Shown here in pieces: positions 1 to 5,100 of a stretch of DNA of 5,862 bases. Position 1 is the stretch's first letter. Each line of letters opens with the position of its first letter. A program made the translations under genes and the position numbers. Source of the DNA: Acidimicrobiales bacterium (lineage in GTDB: Bacteria > Actinomycetota > Acidimicrobiia > Acidimicrobiales > RAAP-2); the NCBI GenBank assembly GCA_017883125.1, contig JADGOD010000209.1, positions 1 through 5,862 on the forward strand. Direction: 5' to 3'. The notes beneath the pieces are model-generated. The model worked only from the letters and a program-made list of their open reading frames with translations, was not told the DNA's origin and made no database searches.

Positions 1-240
1 GGCACAGGATCCGGACGGGGTGACCACAGCGTCATAGCCGGCAAAGGCATCGACAAAGGCGCGAACGGCAGGGACTGCCTCAGGGACATACCCGGAGTTG
101 ACGTGCATCTGGCCGCAGCAGGTCTGGGCCTTCGGGAAGTCGACTTCCACGCCGAGGCGGCGCAACAGCTGGACGGTTGCCTTCCCTGTCTTGGGGTACA
201 TCGTGTCGTTCAGGCAGGTGACGAACAGGGCCACCTTCAC
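1..240 (-). CDS. lutA: L-lactate utilisation Fe-S protein LutA (5' part, cut by window edge)
   Basis: On the minus strand, a GTG start at 240 opens 80 codons that run off the left edge. The protein begins MKVALFVTCLNDTMYP and contains the cysteine-rich CCG-type motif TCCGQMH (Cys41-Cys42-Gly43), an earlier Cys9 and a PSGSC motif (Cys79). This order of motifs is that of LutA/YkgE, one of three proteins (LutA, LutB, LutC) that together oxidise L-lactate to pyruvate in the cytoplasm using Fe-S clusters. Full LutA is usually about 240-260 residues, so roughly a third is visible. The GTG was chosen because family members start directly at this M-(K/R)-V-A-L sequence. Its own ribosome-binding site is weak (GCGGAT), whereas a good one lies before an overlapping leader ORF at 299. 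The frame stays open upstream to about 321 but offers no better start. The gene is divergent from an FCD-type GntR regulator, the usual partner of lut/lld operons. Confidence 0.93.
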   Translation of the reverse strand, partial: MKVALFVTCLNDTMYPKTGKATVQLLRRLGVEVDFPKAQTCCGQMHVNSGYVPEAVPAVRAFVDAFAGYDAVVTPSGSCA

Positions 241-299
241 GGCAAGATCCGCGGGGAGCTGCCCAGCGCGGTAAAGTCCGGTGTTAGCACGAGTCTCAT
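237..299 (-). CDS. possible 20-residue leader peptide translationally coupled to lutA
   Basis: An ATG at 299 (minus strand) is preceded by GGGAG with a 5-base gap, a much better ribosome-binding site than the one before lutA. The ORF encodes MRLVLTPDFTALGSSPRILP and stops at a TGA (239-237) that overlaps the lutA GTG (240-238) as GTGA, the classic coupling arrangement. It is in a different frame from lutA. The peptide resembles nothing I know and is probably a translation-loading leader, not a functional protein. The alternative is that a frame error near 240-299 hides a slightly longer LutA, but LutA homologues do not need an extension here. The start, ribosome-binding site and stop-start overlap are seen directly; the function is inferred. 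Confidence 0.35.
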   Translation of the reverse strand: MRLVLTPDFTALGSSPRILP

Positions 300-316
300 T
301 GGGTCTCCCATGTGTA

Positions 317-327
317 TGGTCTTACCA
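317..327. promoter_or_regulatory. FadR-family (LldR/PdhR-type) operator
   Basis: The sequence TGGTCTTACCA is a perfect inverted repeat (TGGT-N3-ACCA) in the divergent region between lutA and the GntR-family gene. FadR-subfamily regulators such as LldR and PdhR recognise TnGTnnnACnA sites, commonly TTGGTnnnACCAA; here the flanks add one more A on the right. The site lies just upstream of the lutA leader ATG and downstream of the proposed lutA -10, so bound repressor would block lut transcription. It also overlaps where the -35 of the plus-strand regulator promoter should fall, which would give autoregulation. Sequence match and position are direct; binding by the adjacent gene product is inferred. 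Confidence 0.6.
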
Positions 328-334
328 AAGCTTG

Positions 335-350
335 GGTGCACCTTACTATA
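335..350. promoter_or_regulatory. candidate overlapping divergent -10 elements
   Basis: The AT-rich stretch TTACTATA at 343-350 is the most promoter-like sequence in the lutA-regulator gap. On the minus strand it reads TATAGT (350-345), a fair -10 for lutA that would start transcription near 338. On the plus strand TACTAT (344-349) is a possible -10 for the regulator. No convincing -35 hexamer was found for either direction, which is common for actinobacterial promoters, especially regulated ones. Directly beside it lies the 8-bp palindrome GGTGCACC (335-342), which might be a second protein-binding site or chance. Confidence 0.3.
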
Positions 351-412
351 GAATTCGAAGAATGACGAGCATCCGGGCAGATTGCTGCGGATAGATCTTG
401 GGGGCTTGCGTC

Positions 413-1225
413 GTGAAGCGGAACAAGGGCCTTGCGGAGTTGGCTGCCTCTGAGCCCGCCGGGCCCTCTGAGCCCGGTCGTGGTGGTCGAGCAGATGAGT
501 GGGCTCCCGTGTCGCGCGTCCGGACCTACGAGCTCGTCCTGGAGCGCATCGAGTCGCAGATCGTCAGCGGCGCGCTGCGGGCCGGTGAGCGGTTGCCGCC
601 GGAGCGCGAGCTCGCTGAGCTGCTGGGGGTGAGCCGCCCGGCCGTGCGAGAGGCCCTGCGCGTTCTCGAGGCACAGGGAGCCGTGCGGTCCCAGGTCGGG
701 CAGGGGCCTGGCTCGGGAACGACGATTGACCGCCTGCCCAGTGACGCCCTGGCAAGACTCCTGCGGCTGCATGTCGCCCTGGGCTCGTTCGCGCTTGCCG
801 ACGTCATCGAGACCAGGGTGACGCTGGAGAAGAGCATGGTGAGCCTCGCGTGTCACAACGCGCGTCCTGAGAACCTGGAGCGGATGCGGACAGTGCTCCT
901 GGCCATGGACGATCCAGAGATCAGCCAGGAGACCTTCAACCAGCTGGATATCGACTTCCACGTGGAGATCGCCGAGGCCAGCGGCAACCGCCTGATGTCC
1001 GATGTGACTCGAGCCATCCGCGAGTCGGTGCGGATACCATTCCTGGACGCCGTCGCTGCCATGCCAGAGGACGGAGAGTACAGCTGGCCGATCATGCTGC
1101 GTCATCTGCGAGCAGACCACCATGCGCTGTTCGACGCTATCGAGGCCGGCCAGGGAGAGCGGGCCGCTGACCTCGTAGAAGCCCACATCCAAGGCTTCTA
1201 CCGGGACCTGATCGCGGCAACCTGA
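413..1225 (+). CDS. GntR-family (FadR/FCD subclass) transcriptional regulator, LutR/LldR-like
   Basis: This is a cytoplasmic DNA-binding repressor. Numbered from the GTG at 413, the winged helix-turn-helix spans about residues 37-105, with the GntR signature GERLPPERELAELLGVSRPA near 58-77 followed by VREALRVLEAQG. The all-helical FCD effector domain covers about 115-260. It keeps the likely metal and carboxylate-ligand positions: Asp179 and His183 in the DxxFH motif (DIDFH), His236 in DHHALFDAI and His258 in VEAHI. Family members of this type sense organic acids such as L-lactate, and the divergent lutA with a shared TGGT-N3-ACCA operator makes control of lactate utilisation the best guess. 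Start choice is uncertain: TTG at 398 (275 residues), GTG at 413 with GGGGG eight bases before it (270), or GTG at 509 (238 residues, nearest the usual family length). The first 37 residues are Gly/Ala/Glu-rich and lack a domain. DNA binding and FCD fold are clear; the ligand is inferred. Confidence 0.92.
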   Translation: MKRNKGLAELAASEPAGPSEPGRGGRADEWAPVSRVRTYELVLERIESQIVSGALRAGERLPPERELAELLGVSRPAVREALRVLEAQGAVRSQVGQGPGSGTTIDRLPSDALARLLRLHVALGSFALADVIETRVTLEKSMVSLACHNARPENLERMRTVLLAMDDPEISQETFNQLDIDFHVEIAEASGNRLMSDVTRAIRESVRIPFLDAVAAMPEDGEYSWPIMLRHLRADHHALFDAIEAGQGERAADLVEAHIQGFYRDLIAAT

Positions 1226-1264
1226 GCCCCGGACCAGATCGCCCAGCCACCGTCAATCCTCTTT

Positions 1265-1279
1265 GGCCAGCGGCTGGCT
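1265..1279 (+). terminator. weak hairpin after the GntR gene
   Basis: GCCAG (1266-1270) pairs with CTGGC (1274-1278) around a 3-base loop, extendable by one G-U pair, 40 bases after the regulator stop codon. There is no T-run behind it. It could be a weak U-less terminator or a chance hairpin in GC-rich DNA. Confidence 0.2.
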
Positions 1280-1300
1280 CGCTGATCCGCCCGGCGAGAC

Positions 1301-1314
1301 GGGACGTTCGGCCC
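1301..1314. promoter_or_regulatory. DosR/DevR-like box
   Basis: GGGAC-GTTC-GGCCC has the 5-4-5 layout of the DosR (DevR) binding site, whose core is GGGAC-N4-GTCCC; only one core base differs (GGCCC for GTCCC). It lies about 117 bases upstream of the DUF1918-DUF1876 gene. Mycobacterial DUF1876 proteins (Rv1738, Rv2632c) are members of the DosR hypoxia/dormancy regulon, so the box and the gene fit each other. A looser, two-base-shorter echo with the same outer sequence (ACGGG...CCCTGAC) lies at 1369-1386; functional DosR promoters often have two boxes. No clear -10 was found at the expected distance. The match is seen; control by a DosR homologue is inferred. Confidence 0.4.
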
Positions 1315-1431
1315 TGACACCCGCCCCCACGGTGGTGGTCTGCTTGACCATCGGCTTTTCCGCCGGGCACGGGTTGCGCCCCTGACTCTGCGACGTCAAG
1401 CTGCGCAGACGAGACACAAAGGAGACGGACG

Positions 1432-1977
1432 ATGAAGGCATACCAGGGAGATCGCATCATCCTCGCGGCGAGCCACACGGACGAGCCGACCCGGGACGGG
1501 GAGATCCTCGAGGTCAGGGGCACGGACGGTGATCCGCCGTATCTCGTCCGCTGGTCCGACGGGCACACCGGGCTCATGTACCCCGGACCGGGATCCGTCC
1601 TGCGGGTCGAGTCCGAGCACGATCACCAGCACGAGTTCGTTCGACTGCCGGCGGAGACCCCCCTGGTCAGCGCCGACGGACCGGCCGGCGCATCGGTGCC
1701 CGTCGTCCCGCACGTCCGCGAATGGCAGGTGCGGGTGTCAATCTTCGAGTCCGGCGACGACACCAGCGCCAATGTCGTCCTGCTCACGGAGGCCCCGACC
1801 CACCTGAGCGCCAGGGGTCAGAGCCATCGCGGCACCCGGGACCCGGCCGTGCCCGAGATCGGGGACGAGGTCGCCGTCGCCCGGGCGCTGCGGCACCTGG
1901 CCGACCAGCTGCTCGATACGGCAACCGGGGACGTCGAGGCCGTGACGGGGGAGCATCCCCACCTGCGGCCCAGCTGA
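1432..1977 (+). CDS. DUF1918-DUF1876 two-domain stress-associated protein
   Basis: The 181-residue protein starts at an ATG with a strong ribosome-binding site (AAAGGAG at 1418-1424, 7 bases before the start). Residues 1-60 are a DUF1918 domain: GDRI at 6-9, DGEILEVRG at 22-30, then PPYLVRWSDGHTGLMYPGP, an SH3-like beta fold. Residues 61-95 are a Pro/Ala-rich linker with a His/Asp patch (HDHQH). Residues 97-171 are a DUF1876 domain: W98QVRVSIFE, a small-residue TSANVVL strand and the helix-forming VPEIGDEVAVARALRHLADQ near 140-159. In mycobacteria the two domains occur as separate small proteins (Rv2302 for DUF1918; Rv1738 and Rv2632c for DUF1876). Rv1738 is hypoxia-induced, and its structure was compared with ribosome hibernation factors, so a role in stress-time translation control is possible but unproven. 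There is no signal peptide or membrane segment, so it is cytoplasmic. It appears monocistronic, with its own upstream box and a terminator-like repeat behind it. Confidence 0.88.
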   Translation: MKAYQGDRIILAASHTDEPTRDGEILEVRGTDGDPPYLVRWSDGHTGLMYPGPGSVLRVESEHDHQHEFVRLPAETPLVSADGPAGASVPVVPHVREWQVRVSIFESGDDTSANVVLLTEAPTHLSARGQSHRGTRDPAVPEIGDEVAVARALRHLADQLLDTATGDVEAVTGEHPHLRPS

Positions 1978-2010
1978 ATGGACCTGAGCCAGTACGGATC
2001 TGACCCAAGG

Positions 2011-2052
2011 CCCGCCGACAAAAGGCTCGCATCGTCTCGGCGTGTCGGCGGG
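2011..2052 (+). terminator. 10-bp perfect inverted repeat, probable terminator of the DUF1918-DUF1876 gene
   Basis: CCCGCCGACA (2011-2020) is exactly complementary to TGTCGGCGGG (2043-2052), with a 22-base loop; two further G-U pairs (2009-2010 with 2053-2054) could extend the stem. It begins 34 bases after the upstream stop codon. The T-run TTTTTCTT comes only 14 bases later (2067-2074), so this is not a textbook intrinsic terminator, but stable stems without a close U-tail are common in high-GC actinobacteria. An attenuator or RNA leader for the downstream PAS gene is an alternative. Confidence 0.5.
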
Positions 2053-2062
2053 TTCCCGGCGT

Positions 2063-2085
2063 ACAGTTTTTCTTAAGAGAACTGT
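2063..2085. promoter_or_regulatory. AT-rich inverted repeat upstream of the PAS-array gene
   Basis: ACAGTT (2063-2068) is repeated in inverted form as AACTGT (2080-2085), around an inner palindrome TCTTAAGA (2071-2078). It is the only clearly AT-rich patch in the 146-base gap before the PAS-array gene and ends 38 bases before its ATG. Both features suit a promoter or operator. No confident -35/-10 pair could be assigned. It could also serve as the T-rich tail of the preceding hairpin. Confidence 0.35.
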
Positions 2086-2106
2086 GAGGTAACTCCCATC
2101 TGAGCG

Positions 2107-2119
2107 CTCCTCCTAGGAG
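2107..2119 (+). promoter_or_regulatory. ribosome-binding site of the PAS-array gene within a palindrome
   Basis: AGGAG (2115-2119) lies 4 bases before the ATG at 2124 and fixes the start. It is the right half of a perfect palindrome CTCCTAGGAG (2110-2119). CTCC (2107-2110) can also pair with GGAG (2116-2119) over a 5-base loop, which would hide the ribosome-binding site. A second palindrome, GAGCGCTC (2102-2109), lies immediately upstream. The stem is short, so any effect on translation may be small. Confidence 0.4.
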
Positions 2120-2123
2120 AACC

Positions 2124-5100
2124 ATGTCTGCCAGGACGTCGAGGTTCGAGAGCCTTCTTGAGGCTGTGCCTGATGCCCTGGTGGGGATGGACCAGGAGGG
2201 GGTGATCCGGTTCGTCAACCGGCAGACCGAGACACTGTTCGGCCACGACCGCGACGACCTGGTCGGCCAGCCGATCGAGATGCTGCTTCCTGAACCGCTC
2301 TGGCAGATCTACGTGGAACATCAGGACGCCTACTTCGCAGACCCCAGGACCCGGTCCAGCGGACTCGATCTGGAGCTCATCGGGCTGTCGAAGGATGGCG
2401 CCGAGTTTCCGGTCAACATCAGCCTGTCCCACATCGATACCGGGGACGTCCTCCTGGTGATCACGGCCGCGCGTGACGTGGCCAAGCAGCAGCACGCAGT
2501 CCAGGACGCCCAGCTGATCACCTCGGTCGTCGAGTCCTCCAGCGATGCCATCATCGGCAGCACGCTCGAGGGAGCCATCACCAGCTGGAACCAGGCCGCC
2601 GAGAGGATGTACGGCTACTCGAGCAAGGAGATCATCGGCAAGTCCGGCAGCCTGCTGGCCCAGGCGGCGCGGGCCGGTGAGTTCTTCGACAACCTGGACA
2701 GGGTGAAGGACGGAAAGGCTGTCGAGCGTCTTGAGACCTACAGCGTCCGTAAGGACGGAACGACAGTCCCCGTCTCGATCACCGTCGCACCGATCCGTGA
2801 CGAGGACGGCTCCATCGTCGGCGCCTCGGCTGTCCACCGGGATGTGACCGACCAGAGGCGGGCCTTCGAGGTCGGACAACGCATGGCGGCCATGGTCGAG
2901 TTCAGCGCGGAAGCCATCGTCGGCACCACTCTCAAGGGCATCGTCACCAGCTGGAACCCGGCCGCCGAGCGGCTGTTCGGCTACTCAGGCGCGGAGATAG
3001 TCGGTGTGTCCATGTCGGTACTTCTGCCTGAGGACCGAACAGACGAGGCCAAGGAGCTTCTGACCAGGATCAGGGGCGGCCACAGTGTCGTCAACTTTGA
3101 GACCACCCGTCTGCGGAAGGACGGAACGGCGTTCCCTGCCCTGCTCACCGTCTCACCGATCCACGGCGCTGACGGCACCGTCGTGGCGGTGGACTCGATC
3201 ATCCGTGACGTGACCGAGCAGCGGAAGGCGTTCCAGGCCGTCCAGCGCATCGCGGCGATCGTCGAGAGCTCTGATGACGCCATTCTCGGCAGGACGCTCG
3301 AGGGCATCGTCACGAGCTGGAACCCGGCCGCCGAGCGACTGTTCGGATATTCCAGCGAGGAGATGATCGGCACCTCCGTCGACGTCCTGATCCCCAGGGA
3401 TCAACGAGCCGAGATTGCCGCTGTCGTGGCCAGGATCAAGGCTGGCCAGCATGTGGAGCACGTGGAGACGCTCCGGGTCCGCAAGGACGGAACGGTATTC
3501 CCGGTCTCGTTCACCTTCTCACCCGTCCGCGACGAACACGGCGCGATCGTGGGGGCATCGGTGATCGGCCGCGATATGACGGAGCAGGAGCACGCGGCCC
3601 GGTACGCCCGGAGCCTGATCGAGGCGGCCATGGACCCGATGGCGACGATCAGCCCCGAGGGCAGGATCACCGACGTGAACGAGGCCACGGTCAAGATCAC
3701 GGGCGTGCCCCGGGAGTCGCTCATCGGGTCGGACTACGCCCAGTACGTGACCGAGCCTGACAGGGCCCTCGCGCTCTTCCAGCAGGTGTTCGAGCAGGGA
3801 TCCGTCGCGGACGTCCCGCTCACCGTGCGTCACAGGGACGGCGCCCGGACCGAGATTGTCAGCAGCGCCTCGGTCTACCGTGACATCGGCGGACAGGTGC
3901 TCGGCGTTTTTGCCTCAGGTCACGACGTGACCAGACAGCGGCAGGCACTTGAGGTGGCCGAGCGCATGGCGGCGATCGTCGAGGGCTCGGAGGACACCAT
4001 CATCAGCGGGTCGCTGGACGGCACCATCATGAGCTGGAACCCGGCCGCCGTGAGGATGTACGGCTACTCCAGCGAGGAGATCGTCGGGCAGTCCATCGAC
4101 GTCCTGATTCCCCCCGATCGAAGAGGCGAGATCCAGCAGATCCGGGCCACGATCGGGTCCGGCCATCCTGTCGAGCGCGTCGGGACCATCCGGGTCCGCA
4201 AGGACGGCACCCCCTTGTCGGTCTCGCTCACCATCTCGCCGATCCGCAACGCGGATGGCGTGCTCGTCGGTACCTCCGCGATCCACCGTGACATCACCGG
4301 GCTCGAGCATGCAGCCCGGTATGCGCGGAGCCTGATCGAGGCCGGCCTGGACCCGCTGGTGACGATCAGCCCCGAGGGCAAGATCGACGACCTCAACGAG
4401 GCCACGGTGCGGCTGACCGGCCTGCCGCGCGAGTCCCTGGTCGGGACCGACTTCTCCCTCTACTTCACCGACCCCGACAAGGCCCACCTGGGTTACCGGC
4501 GGGCGTTCGACGAAGGGTCGGTCACCGACTTCCCGCTGACCGTGCGTCACCGGGACGGCACCCTGACCGACGTTCTGTACAACGCCTCGGTCTACCGCGA
4601 TGTCGGCGGAGAAGTCCTCGGCGTGTTTGCTGCCGCCCGGGACATGACCAGGCAGAAGGAGGCGTTCGAGGCGGCCGAGCGGATCGCCGCGATCGTGGAG
4701 CACTCCGACGATGCCATCATCGGAAGCACGCTGGATGGCATCGTCACGAGCTGGAACCCGGCCGCCGAAAGGATGTATGGCTACGCGCGCGAGAAGATCA
4801 TGCGCAGGTCCGTGGACCTGCTCAGTCCCGGTGACCGCGTCGGCGAGATCATCTCGGTCCTGTCCGATATCGAGGCGGGTCGGTCAGTGGAGAACTTCGA
4901 GACGGTCTGCGTCCGAAAGGACAAGACGACGTTCCCGGTCAAGCTCACCGTCGCCCCGATCCGTGACGCCCAGGGGGCCGTGGTCGGCGCCTCCGCGATC
5001 GCCCGCGACGTGACCGAGCAGAGGCGGGCACTGGCAGCCGCCGAGAGGATGGCGGCCATCGTCGAGTTCAGCGGCGAAGCGATCTTCGGCTGCACGACCG

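Noticed and set aside
103..351. Plus-strand ORF opposite lutA.
   Set aside because: The minus strand here encodes conserved LutA motifs (TCCGQMH, PSGSC), so this is a shadow frame.
296..1192. Minus-strand ORF of 298 codons opposite the GntR gene.
   Set aside because: The plus strand encodes a clear wHTH-FCD protein; the antisense product shows no recognisable motif.
1344..1349. TTGACC as a -35 for the gene at 1432.
   Set aside because: No -10-like hexamer lies 16-18 bases downstream; the region there is GCACGG.
2003..2015. A second DosR-like site (GACCCAAGGCCC) before the PAS gene.
   Set aside because: Only one half-site resembles the core and the other matches poorly; it also runs into the terminator stem.
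2124..2495. FixL-like heme PAS for domain 1.
   Set aside because: The segment EHQDAYFADPRTR resembles the FixL helix region, but the heme-ligating His of the DPH position is Arg, so there is no support for heme binding by that mode.
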